Source: Coriolopsis trogii (taxonomy: Eukaryota > Basidiomycota > Agaricomycetes > Polyporales > Polyporaceae). From it: a stretch of 64,000 nt of DNA. Within the stretch, counting starts at the first letter, position 1. Each line of letters begins with the position of its first letter. Positions 30,601-38,199 of this stretch are shown here, in pieces. The notes beneath the pieces were generated by a model, which had not been told where the DNA came from, searched no databases, and saw only the letters and a list, made by a program, of their open reading frames with translations. Both the position numbers and the translations under genes were made by a program. The stretch covers positions 124,001-188,000 of the forward strand of contig JAHYIO010000003.1 of assembly GCA_020543525.1 (NCBI GenBank), read 5' to 3'.

Positions 30601-31906
30601 GACCCATGATACGAATCATCGAACCATGTTTGACAGCACCATCAGGTAGCTTGTCAAAGATACACATGCGACCTTCGCCTTGGAACAAGGAATAACCATT
30701 GCGCTCGATGGAGCCCGTCGAGAAAAGACGACCTTCCACATGCGGGATGTAGTAGACGTTGTTGAAGGTGACTGGGACGCTCTGATTATCGATGTACGCG
30801 ATCCCTTCAACCGTTCCCGATCCAAGCGCATGGATAACACTACTTTCACCTGACGCAGCCGTTCCAAAGGGAACAGTGGTCTCGAAAGGCTGGTAGGTAG
30901 AAAAGTCAGACATGTCGCCGGTGATATGTTGAGAGGCTCCTGAGTCCATAAGCCACATGGTCCACTTCGAGCTGTCCGAGGCCATAGCCTCATCATAGAA
31001 AGAAGCAGCGATGTTCGAGGGACCCGAAAGTACGTTTACAGCAGATACAGACTCAGAGACGACATGTGCATGGCTATGAGAAGTAGTGTCCTTGTTCTTC
31101 CCCTTGTCCTTGTCCTTATCCCTCTCCTTCTCCTTCTTCTTGCCCTTGGGACGCTTGTCTGGGTGCTTCTTGTAGCAGTTGGACTCGTGGTGAGAACTAC
31201 CGCCACAGAAGGAGCAAGGACCCTTAGGCTTCGGCTTGGTCTGGGAGACCTTGTTGGCGGACTGTCCGTTCTTGCGCAATGACTCCTCAGCCAAGGTCTT
31301 CGACTGGATGTCGTCGAGGGTGACCTTGTCGATGTCCGTAATAGTCATTAGCGCAGAAACCATGGACTGGTAGGACTCGGGGACCTTCGACAGCAACAGG
31401 AGAGCCTGCATGGTCTCGCTGAGCTTGACGCCGTTGCTATCGATGTCGCGAAGGCGGTTGATGATCTTCATCATCTGGTCCTGGAGAGGCTTCGAATCGT
31501 TCATGCGAGGCTCTGCAACGAGCGACTCGAACATGCCCCAGACGTGAGCACTGTTGGGCGTGCCAAACTTCGTCTTGATGGCGGCCCAGGTCTCAGCGGC
31601 TGTCATGGTACGAGGAGCAGCACCACCTTGACCCAGAACCTTCGCATCGAGGACGTAGTGGAAGTTCGGTGAGACCCGCATATACATCATGCCGCGAGCC
31701 TGCCCATTGAGCTTCTGCCATGCCTCTATGGCGACTAACTCCGCCGCAGTGGCAGTAGTACCGGCAGGAGAGGGCTCAGTCTTGGTGCCTTCGACAATCT
31801 CCCAACAGCCCATGAAGATGAAGTACCCCTTGAGCTTTGCAGCCCAGTCATTGTACTGGTTCGCCGAAGAAAGGATAGGGATCGAGTCGATCTTGATGTC
31901 TCCCAT
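27602..31906 (-). CDS. Copia-B Gag-Pol polyprotein (open frame, reverse-transcriptase motif YVND)
   Basis: Single frame of 1434 codons from the ATG of MGDIKIDSIPIL at 31906; the frame is open upstream to 32257 but with no ATG there, so 31906 is preferred. Order: gag with UBN2-like fold (QLAKLKGYFIF-type start region, NQYNDWAAKLKGYF), CCHC knuckle CSFCGGSSHHESNC, protease WLMDSGASQH, integrase zinc region HRRFGHAGKDVV...CDGCAFGK, catalytic IHTDLDGP, VRSDRGGEYTS and the Glu of QQNGRAERWN. Then follow reverse transcriptase (DWDIESMDVKTAFLNGDL) and RNase H (YSDSDWAED, SSTEAEYKA, LDNQGSI, HIEIRYHFIRE). The catalytic box reads LYVNDLLL: codon 28556-28558 is AAC (Asn) where Asp is essential. Otherwise intact. 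Confidence 0.93.
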   Translation of the reverse strand: MGDIKIDSIPILSSANQYNDWAAKLKGYFIFMGCWEIVEGTKTEPSPAGTTATAAELVAIEAWQKLNGQARGMMYMRVSPNFHYVLDAKVLGQGGAAPRTMTAAETWAAIKTKFGTPNSAHVWGMFESLVAEPRMNDSKPLQDQMMKIINRLRDIDSNGVKLSETMQALLLLSKVPESYQSMVSALMTITDIDKVTLDDIQSKTLAEESLRKNGQSANKVSQTKPKPKGPCSFCGGSSHHESNCYKKHPDKRPKGKKKEKERDKDKDKGKNKDTTSHSHAHVVSESVSAVNVLSGPSNIAASFYDEAMASDSSKWTMWLMDSGASQHITGDMSDFSTYQPFETTVPFGTAASGESSVIHALGSGTVEGIAYIDNQSVPVTFNNVYYIPHVEGRLFSTGSIERNGYSLFQGEGRMCIFDKLPDGAVKHGSMIRIMGRKILEARYNPNSNTYWTLLELRNGQRVHLNVRRFKTWHRRFGHAGKDVVRHLPKNTKGVDAVDPADEEPCDGCAFGKSTRAPFPPSEKRATEVLELIHTDLDGPMRTQAIGGWKFFAGFIDDYSGLARAYYLKHKLDAVKAFLDYKAWAETQTGKKIKKVRSDRGGEYTSSEFSELLRSHGIEHQKTVAGSPQQNGRAERWNRTITEKALCMLHQAGLSHGFWQLAIDAAVHIYNRQPMRRHKWQCPITMWDGTIPDVSYFRVFGCKAFVHVQKAKREGKLDKKAVEMIFVGYEQGSKGYRFWNPATRSIVVSRDVTFDEESFPARKLPGNQPVAPSDNPFVNDQLDESSNDDSDSVDPNDILDIPLPIPLDVPPPLDHSVDDDAPEAPAPANAPDRPPTPPPVPAPHPPHRRGRNRPVGDNQPSIARDRPRRDKAGIPHPSRTQDNIYGDENPVHVDARTDPDGDQWEAETFLAFLAAAQSKAGIPQSHKEAMRSPDAPKWREAEKSEYDSLIENRTWLLVPRPKGRHVVSNRWVYDIKHDGRYKARLVARGFTQVWGEDYHETFSPVARFESIRYLLAHAALEDWDIESMDVKTAFLNGDLEEKIYMEQPEGWVVPGKEDHVCLLKKAIYGLKQASRQWNAKIHQSLLDLGFQRTYSDAGIYVYRRQGGEHVTIVVLYVNDLLLIGDQSSHIKHVKRSLSKQYKMTDLGPVKRFLGLRITRDRSTRTLDIDQEEYIQSVLERFQMANCKPSRTPLPAGAVLVKTDQPASDSFRQRYQSLIGSLLYAMLGTRPDIAFAVTRLSKYNANPSEAHMNYAKYVLRYLQGTKAYRLRYKGASNDGLISYSDSDWAEDRDDRHSTSGFVFLMAGGAVSWASRRQPTISLSSTEAEYKAASDTCRQLAWLRTFGDELGDDVTDPMPLCLDNQGSIFLSVNPVIDRRTKHIEIRYHFIREQVEMGSVEIYYVASEDQLADPLTKNVPYSNQAKFVEEIGLVSVAS

Positions 31907-32942
31907 GATTGAAAGCAGGTACTGAGAAGAGTGGAGATAATCCTCGTCGTCGAAGTCTAGAGTGAAGGATATAGGCGCAACAGATGGAAGCGCAGTGACG
32001 AGAGGAGGAGGAAGAGTTTCGATTGGAGAGAGATGCGGAGATGCGATGAGAGGGGTGTCGTATGGGGTGTTAGAGGCGAGAGGAAGCGCTACGACAAGTG
32101 GTGTGTCGTAGGGTGTATCGGATGCGACTGGAAGAGCTGTGTTGACTCCAGCAAGAAACTCCTCGTCTGCTTGGTAGGGAGAGATAGGTTGCCAAGCGAA
32201 CGATGTGGGATCTTCCGGTAAAGCAACGTTGTTGTACCGATGAGGACAGGGGCTCACGGCACAATTGTACCAACCGTCGCTTTGAAGGTGGGCGTCGACT
32301 TGTTCGTCAGAGTCCCAAACGTGTGGAAGATCCTCGCAGGATTCCTCGTTGCCTGAGCTGTCAGAGGATGCTTCTGTCGAAGTATCAACGATGTCCTCGA
32401 CTTCAGACTCAGAGGAATGAGGAGATGCTGGAAGAGTCGGCTCCAGAACGGTGGTTCAAAGTATACGCGATGATTGACGTGCCACGTGCGAGGAAGGTGG
32501 ACAGGGGCACTTTTTGAGGTGAACCAGAGAGCCAGTAAGCCGAAATTACCGACAATCCGGGTAGAAGTCGCCAACTGTGCCCAAGAAACACTATAGTAAC
32601 TACCGAGGCAAAAAGGTATTGTAAGGAGGGTCCGAACGGTTGTCCTCCGGTCCAAAGGTGCTAACCACCCCGGGTACAACAGCTGGCGGGCGCAAGTGCG
32701 TGGCCTGGCTGAGGGATGCCTGAATCACCCAGGTGCCTCGAGAGCACAACAGGTGTTACAACGATAGTAGACTAGAGACTGACTACGAAGCGCTCAGGGC
32801 TGCGTCACGAGCGCAGAAATGTCCCCCTGGCAGCAGTGTCGGCGGGCACAGTCAAGAGAGTAGGAAAGTGGGATGCACGGGCAGAGAGTCGACGTACAAA
32901 GAGTTGCGCGCAGAGGTGTCGACAGAGAAGCAACCGATTAGA

Positions 32943-32959
32943 GCGCAGGGCTCATAACC
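32943..32959 (-). other. Copia-B primer-binding site (initiator tRNA-Met anticodon arm)
   Basis: Directly after the 5' LTR the minus strand reads GGTTATGAGCCCTGCGC. This is the exact complement of the anticodon arm of yeast-type initiator tRNA-Met (GCGCAGGGCTCATAACC), not of its 3' end. Drosophila copia is known to prime from a cleaved half of this tRNA. Confidence 0.75.
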
Positions 32960-33526
32960 TGATGAACTCTGAACCTGGAAGGCTTGGAGCGACCTGTAAG
33001 TCACACAAAGAGAGATCTTCAGTCAGTGAGCGAACGACTATATTGCATAGTTTAGTACCTGTAAGTCACACAAAGAGAGACTACAAGTACTAGTAAGTAA
33101 AGTGTAGTAGAGCATAAGTAATGAGTGAGACTTACTCTTCAGTCAGTGAGCGAACGACTGAAGAGCAGAGGGGCAAACAGACTGCCTTATATACTGGAGA
33201 GAGGAGTGCATGAGTAAGCGAATGAAGCAGTCACATGTTAACCATAGAGCGATGAGTAAGAGTCCGTACTCGGCATATGAGTAAGAGCCGAGAGTATTCT
33301 GAGTAAGACATAAGGTCTAGAATGTTCCGGTGCATTGTAGAACGCACAGGAAGACAAGGGAACCATATGGTCATGGGAATGTACAGTAGTTTCGTAGAGA
33401 AAACCGTATATGGTAAGTAGAAACACAGCCTATAGTAAGCGCTATCTAAACATAGGTAAACATGACCATACAAAGGTTGTGTGCACAACTCTGGACCGGT
33501 AGAGCCGTAAATCCAGAATGTCAACA
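32960..33526 (-). repeat. Copia-B 5' LTR
   Basis: 567 bases, one visible difference from the 3' LTR. Contains the promoter (TATATAAGG on the minus strand at about 33186-33196). Confidence 0.93.
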
Positions 33527-33531
33527 GAAGA
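33527..33531 (+). repeat. Copia-B target-site duplication, right (GAAGA)
   Basis: Partner of 27019-27023. Confidence 0.93.
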
Positions 33532-34723
33532 TGGGGAGATCGTGGTGAAAAAGGAGCGTGCGCGCACGGTCCATCACCGTGAGATGGCTGCGCTTGGCTA
33601 TCCCATTTTGAGCAGACGAGTGGGGGGCGGTGAGTTCGAGACGGATGCCGTGTGCGCAGAGGTATTGTTTGAGCGCGCGGTTGACGAATTCCTTGCCATT
33701 GTCGACTCGTAGCGCCTTCATGTCCTTGCCGAGTTGGGTCTTCAGAAGCACGCAGTAGGTTTTGAGGAATTCAAGTTGCTGGGTCTTGTCTTTGGAGAGG
33801 AAGGGGACGGTGTGCCTGGTTTTGGCGTCAGTGTAAAGTGAAAAATAGAATTCACTGTTAATACCCCGGTGGCGCACTGGTCCCCACATGTCGGTAACGG
33901 TGAGATCTCCGATGTCGGCTATCTCGGAGTGCGAGGCTTGTGGGAAGGGCTGGACCTTTTGCTTGGCCTGGATGCAGGTGCGGCATTGCTCGGATGCAGG
34001 GATCATCTCATCCACGGCCATGCCCGTGACGAGGTTCTTGTGCGCGAGCTTGCGTAGGTAATCGTAATTGAGGTAGGCGAAGATGCGGTGCCATTCGTCC
34101 CAGGTTCGCGCCTCAAGGGCAGCGAAGGCGCGGTCCGTGGGGGTGGAGACGTTGACGTGATAGAGGCGGCCGGCTTTGGTGCCTGTCATGAGAAGGTCGC
34201 CAGCTCGGGTGCGAACTTGGACGATGTCGTCACGGAAGTGGAGTTGGGCGCCAGCGCTCGTAATGAGCGCAACCGAGATGAGGTTGTGCATGGACGAGGG
34301 GACGTGTGCGACTTTCGTGAGCGTGATCTCGCGTTCGGTGCCGGGAGCGACGCGCGCGAGGATGCGGACAGTGTCTGTCCCCGCGCTGGGACAGTGTTGC
34401 TGCCGAGTCCAGAGACGGTCTTTCCGGGAGTCTCCACGTAGTCAGTGAAGTCGGCGCGGTCGTGGCAGATGTGGATGGTCGCGCCCGAGTCCAGGAACCA
34501 GGGGGCGCCGTCGTTGGTGACGAGCGCGGTCGCACCATCATCGGATGTGTCGTCCGCGATCCAGACCGTTCCGAGGGGCTGGTCGGCATTGTGGGTCGTG
34601 TCAGGGGTATTGCCATTGGATGGGTCATCGGCTACGTTCGCGCTGGGCCTATTCGGGTGCGGTGCCTGACATTGATTGCCAAAATTCGGGCGCTATTGTT
34701 GCATGGAGTTTGAACGGTTCGTC
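33532..34723 (-). pseudogene. Copia-A pol, 5' part: protease and integrase core
   Basis: In element order: end of gag (RPNFGNQCQAPHPNRP), protease WFLDSGATIHICHDR (about 34500-34455), then the integrase. The integrase has WHRIFAYLNYDYLRKLAHKN, the Cys pair CRTC, VTDMWGP, VDNGKEFVN and SAQNGIAKR, ending LPIF at the Copia-B insertion point. Lesions: a TAG at about 34691-34693 in the gag tail and a one-base-type frameshift near 34390, between GSNTVPARG and the continuing frame TVRILARVAPGTERE. The protein is therefore not made in one piece. Confidence 0.9.
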
Positions 34724-34728
34724 GCGGC
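34724..34728 (+). repeat. Gypsy-1 target-site duplication, left (GCGGC, partner inverted)
   Basis: GCGGC precedes the lone Gypsy LTR. Its reverse complement GCCGC is found at 36271-36275, before the full Gypsy, not after this LTR. In Copia-A these two copies abut in the gag frame. Confidence 0.85.
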
Positions 34729-35375
34729 TGTTAGGACTATGCCGACTCCGAGGTCCGAAGGCCGAGATCGGTGGAACGCGACCAGAGGTACGAGGGTCTG
34801 ACGGCGTTCGGAGTTCGGCGGGGTGAGGACTTCGGTGAAGCTATTGGCAACGCCCTGAGTATACGCCGGTGTCCTCGACTTGCGAGAGAAGGCGGGAAAC
34901 GTGGAAACCGGGAGAAGCAGAAGTACGAAGTCCGACTTCGAGTCGGACAACGAGAGGACGAGGTAGAAGGATGAGCAATGTTCTAAGTGGCGACCGGAGT
35001 TCGGAGTCCGGAGGTCGGGGTCAGAGGTCGGGCGTGGACTTAGAGAAGAACACGTAGAATTCAGGGTGTAACGAGATATCCGAACTGAGGTACAAGTCTA
35101 CTGCTACCGAACCTTATATAGTCGGAACTCCGGCCAAGGTCTTGGCGAAATCGGCGTAAGTAGACCGGGAGTCCGATCGGGAATCGGAGTAGATCAAAGT
35201 CCGTTGTTCGTAACCTGATCGGACTGATCGGAGTATGGTAACAATCATAAATGCGATGGGACCTATCAAAAAGAGATGGGACTAAGGTATTAGACATAAA
35301 AGGTTAGCGCGGTCGGATATCGGGGTTCGGGGTTCGGGGTTCGGGGTTCGGGTCCGGTCGGCACGGGACCTAACA
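34729..35375 (-). repeat. lone Gypsy LTR (recombinant), inverted
   Basis: 647 bases, reverse-complement orientation of the LTRs at 36276-36915 and 43202-43855. It starts TGTTAGGACTATGCC where the others imply TGTTATGACT, and has a few further differences. The two flanks (GCGGC left, CGTAG right) come from different insertion sites, so it is a hybrid made by recombination. The GGTTCGG heptamer tract near its right end has four units against three and five in the other copies. Confidence 0.9.
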
Positions 35376-35455
35376 CGTAGAATACATATAAATACATCGG
35401 GAGACGAGCAGAGCTCGTTGTCCTCGTCGTACCCTAAGAACTGTACAATCTAACA
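35376..35455 (+). repeat. Copia-A 5' LTR, inner 80 bases (inverted segment)
   Basis: Begins with CGTAG (35376-35380), the inverted partner of the CTACG at 43856-43860, and ends ...CAATCTAACA. Together with 43861-43959 it makes the complete 179-base 5' LTR. Confidence 0.9.
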
Positions 35456-35470
35456 GGTTATGAGCCCTGC
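35456..35470 (+). other. Copia-A primer-binding site (initiator tRNA-Met anticodon arm)
   Basis: GGTTATGAGCCCTGC directly after the LTR, the same 15 bases as in Copia-B; the next base differs (A instead of G). Complementary to the anticodon arm of initiator tRNA-Met. Confidence 0.75.
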
Positions 35471-35538
35471 ACTCTGACCTCTCGCTCGCTCTCTTTCTCT
35501 ACTCGCTCTATCTCCGACCTCGCCCGATTTAGATCTCC

Positions 35539-36275
35539 ATGACATCATCGCACCGCCACCCGTCGAACATGACAGATGACTCGACCTCGAGCTATTGTAT
35601 CGAGCCCCTCAAGGGCGAGGAAAACTACCAGCCCTGGCGCGTTCAGATGACCGACATTCTGAACGAGCTCGAGCTTTAGGAGTACGTCACTGGCGAGAAA
35701 TCCGAACCCGATGACACCGCTTTGCAAGAAGCCTGGAGGAAGAAGGACCAAAAGGCCCTCCGGGCGATCCGACTCCGCCTAACAAAGGAAGTCCTAGGCC
35801 ACGTCCAGGACGCGACCTCCTCGAAGCAAGCGTGGGACGCTCTCAAAGAGACGTTCCAACCGTCCGGCCCACTCGGCATCGTAGAAGCATGACGCAAACT
35901 CCTCCGCGCCCAGTGCCCCGAAGGTGGAGACATCGAGCAGCACATCCGACTGATGCGCCTGCATCGATCCAAGCTCTTGTCCCTCGGGCAGGTACTCCCA
36001 GACCCCGACTTCTCCATGGCCATTCTCACGTCCCTCCCGGATTCCTGGAACTCGTTCATCCGGACCTTCGATCCCACGGACTTCGTAGCCGACACCACCG
36101 GAAAGGTGCGCATCACCTCGGCGCAACTCATCTCCCGTATTCTCCAAGAGGACTGCCGCATCCGCGCCCGCGACGCAGACGACACTGCACTCACTGTCCG
36201 CGACAAGTTGCGCGTCACCTGCTACAACTGCGGGAGACGCGGACACTACCAGAGCGAGTGCAGAAGCCTGGCCGC
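35539..36275 (+). pseudogene. Copia-A gag (inverted segment, two nonsense codons)
   Basis: Starts ATG at 35539 (MTSSHRHPSNMTDDS). It has the UBN2-type capsid pattern: LKGEENYQPWRVQMTDIL, AWDALKETFQ, MAILTSLPDSWNSFI, and the knuckle CYNCGRRGHYQSEC. Stops: TAG at 35677-35679 and TGA at 35890-35892, both in frame and each one C-to-T step from a sense codon. The frame ends at RSLAA, inside the GCCGC duplication at 36271-36275. It continues in phase with the Copia-A gag tail that starts at 34723 on the other strand, proving the two belong to one element. Confidence 0.9.
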
Positions 36276-36915
36276 TGTTAGGTCCCGTGCCGACCGGACC
36301 CGAACCCCGAACCCCGAACCCCGATATCCGACCGCGCTAACCTTTTATGTCTAATACCTTAGTCCCATCTCTTTTTGATAGGTCCCATCGCATTTATGAT
36401 TGTTACCATACTCCGATCAGTCCGATCAGGTTACGAACAACGGACTTTGATCTACTCCGATTCCCGATCGGACTCCCGGTCTACTTACGCCGATTTCGCC
36501 AAGACCTTGGCCGGAGTTCCGACTATATAAGGTTCGGTAGCAGTAGACTTGTACCTCAGTTCGGATATCTCGTTACACCCTAAATTCTACGTGTTCTTCT
36601 CTAAGTCCACGCCCGACCTCTGACCCCGACCTCCGGACTCCGAACTCCGGTCGTCACTTAGAACATTGCTCATCCTTCTACCTCGTCCTCTCGTTGTCCG
36701 ACTCGAAGTCGGACTTCGTACTTCTGCTTCTCCCGGTTTCCGCGTTCCCCGCCTTCTCTCGCAAGTCGAGGACACCGGCGTATACTCAGGGCGTTGCCAA
36801 TAGCTTCGCCGAAGTCCTCACCCCGCCGAACTCCGAACGCCGTCAGACCCTCGTACCTCGGGTCGCATTCCACCGATCTCGGCCTTCGGACCTCGGAGTC
36901 GGCATAGTCATAACA
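36276..36915 (+). repeat. Gypsy-2 5' LTR (recombinant)
   Basis: 640 bases, TGTTAGGTCC...ATAACA. Three-unit GAACCCC tract near its start. TATATAA box at 36524-36530; the predicted transcript start lies near 36558. Confidence 0.93.
36524..36530 (+). promoter_or_regulatory. Gypsy-2 LTR TATA box
   Basis: TATATAA, 34 bases before the 11-base segment AGTTCGGATAT (36558-36568) that complements the primer site, so it fits as the promoter of a self-primed transcript. Confidence 0.6.
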
Positions 36916-36917
36916 GT

Positions 36918-36928
36918 ATATCCGAACT
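36918..36928 (+). other. Gypsy-2 self-priming primer site
   Basis: ATATCCGAACT begins two bases after the LTR and is the exact complement of AGTTCGGATAT at 36558-36568 in the LTR, about where the RNA should begin. This is the Tf1/sushi mode of priming from the RNA's own 5' end. No complement to a tRNA 3' end was evident. Confidence 0.6.
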
Positions 36929-36945
36929 CAAGCTGAGTATTCGCC

Positions 36946-38199
36946 ATGTCTAACACTGCGGAACGGTTCGCCGGTTTTACGGCACGCCGAATCACAGTGC
37001 CCATCTCGACCCAAACCCCAGTGACTCCGACTCGAGTAGCGGGTCAACCTCAGGCCCTTCCTCAGAGGACACCCAGCCCGACTCAGAACCCTCCAGCCAA
37101 CTCCCCGACAAACCTGTTCGCTCCCATGACACCGGGTCCCCCCGGTACTCCGCATACTCCGACCACTCCGGCAGCTCTGGCAAGTCAACCCCTCGGTGCA
37201 CCTCCTGCGGCTCCCCCAACTGGTGACGCCCTCGCCAACGCCATCGCTCTACTTGCTCAAACCCTGGGGCAGAGCAAGCCGGAGAAGGAGCTCAATGAGT
37301 GGAACAACGCCCGGGACCCCAACACCTTTGATGGGTTGGATGCCACCAAGCTCCGAACCTTCCTGGCACAGCTGGAGTTGGTTTTCATGGCTCGTCCTAA
37401 GACCTATCCCTCCGACCAGAAGAAGGTCACCTACGCGATCTCCTACCTCCGAGGGACCGCGCTCCAGTGGTTTGAACCGTACCTTCTGGAAGGAGCTACC
37501 GCCAATCCGCCGACCTTCATGACGGATTACCAGGCCTTCCAAGATGAACTCCGTCTCAACTTTGGGCCCTACGACGCGACCGGTGCTGCGGAGCACGAGC
37601 TCATGAATCTTCGGATGTCGGAATCCCAACACATCACGAAGTACATCACTCGGTTCACCCAACTCGCTACACAGGTGAACTGGGGGCTCGACGCACTTCG
37701 TTACCGGTTCTACACCGGACTTCCGTCCCGGCTCAAGGACCGCATCTCCGAAGTCGGTAAACCGGACGACCTCCATGAACTCCGGAAGCTCGCTCAGGCC
37801 CTGGACCACCGGTACTGGGAACGCCGGGCCGAGCAAGCCCGGGAGGCCACCAACTCCCGGCCCACCAAGTCCTCCGACGTCAAGAGTTCAACCCCCGTGA
37901 AGACCTCCGGGAACTCCGGGGGTCAGTCGACGCCCTCCAACCCTGCCAAGGCCCCGGCCAATCAGAACCAGAGGACTCCGGCGAAGTCAACGCCGAAGCC
38001 ATACTCCGATAAGCTGGGCAAGGACGGGAAGCTCACGCAGGAGGAGCGTCAACGTCGCTTCACGAACAACCTCTGCCTGTTCTGTGGTGGGTCCAGACAT
38101 GTTGCGAACGCCTGCCCGAAGAAGACCTCCTCGGCGGCCAAGGCCCGCGCAGCTCAAGCCGGAACCCCGGCCGCTGCCCCGGCGGAGACAAAAAATTAG
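36946..38199 (+). CDS. Gypsy-2 Gag
   Basis: 417 residues from MSNTAERFAGF. Pro/Thr-rich N-terminus; a capsid region from about residue 95 (FDGLDATKLRTFLAQLELVF, YAISYLRGTALQWFEPYL, LMNLRMSESQHITKYITRF, YRFYTGLPSRLKDRI). Near the end is a zinc knuckle CLFCGGSRHVANAC, then an Ala/Pro tail. The stop TAG (38197-38199) directly follows a heptamer AAAAAAT (38190-38196) in X-XXY-YYZ phase, and the pol frame lies at -1. Confidence 0.92.
   Translation: MSNTAERFAGFTARRITVPISTQTPVTPTRVAGQPQALPQRTPSPTQNPPANSPTNLFAPMTPGPPGTPHTPTTPAALASQPLGAPPAAPPTGDALANAIALLAQTLGQSKPEKELNEWNNARDPNTFDGLDATKLRTFLAQLELVFMARPKTYPSDQKKVTYAISYLRGTALQWFEPYLLEGATANPPTFMTDYQAFQDELRLNFGPYDATGAAEHELMNLRMSESQHITKYITRFTQLATQVNWGLDALRYRFYTGLPSRLKDRISEVGKPDDLHELRKLAQALDHRYWERRAEQAREATNSRPTKSSDVKSSTPVKTSGNSGGQSTPSNPAKAPANQNQRTPAKSTPKPYSDKLGKDGKLTQEERQRRFTNNLCLFCGGSRHVANACPKKTSSAAKARAAQAGTPAAAPAETKN
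38190..38196 (+). promoter_or_regulatory. candidate -1 ribosomal frameshift site (gag to pol)
   Basis: A AAA AAT in the gag frame, with the gag stop as the next codon. After a -1 slip the pol frame is open from here through 38220 into the protease. Fits the X-XXY-YYZ rule; no downstream pseudoknot was computed. Confidence 0.5.

Larger units (their letters stand above)
27024..33526 (-). mobile_element. Copia-B: young Ty1/Copia element nested in Copia-A integrase
   Basis: 6503 bases, minus strand, with two 567-base LTRs (27024-27590 and 32960-33526) that differ by a single visible base (G/A near 27339 and 33275). It is flanked by GAAGA duplications. A primer site follows the 5' LTR directly, a purine tract GAGTGGGAG precedes the 3' LTR (27591-27599), and one long gag-pol frame fills the interior. 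Confidence 0.95.

Noticed and set aside
31907..32257. N-terminal extension of Copia-B Gag
   Set aside because: Open but without an ATG; repeated low-complexity segments suggest leader RNA rather than protein.
34729..35375. An ordinary solo Gypsy LTR
   Set aside because: Its flanks are not a matching duplication; they pair with the flanks of the full Gypsy instead, so it is a recombination product.
35539..36275. A separate plus-strand Copia element opposite to Copia-A
   Set aside because: Its LTR half, gag frame and target duplications complete Copia-A exactly; it is the inverted part of the same element.
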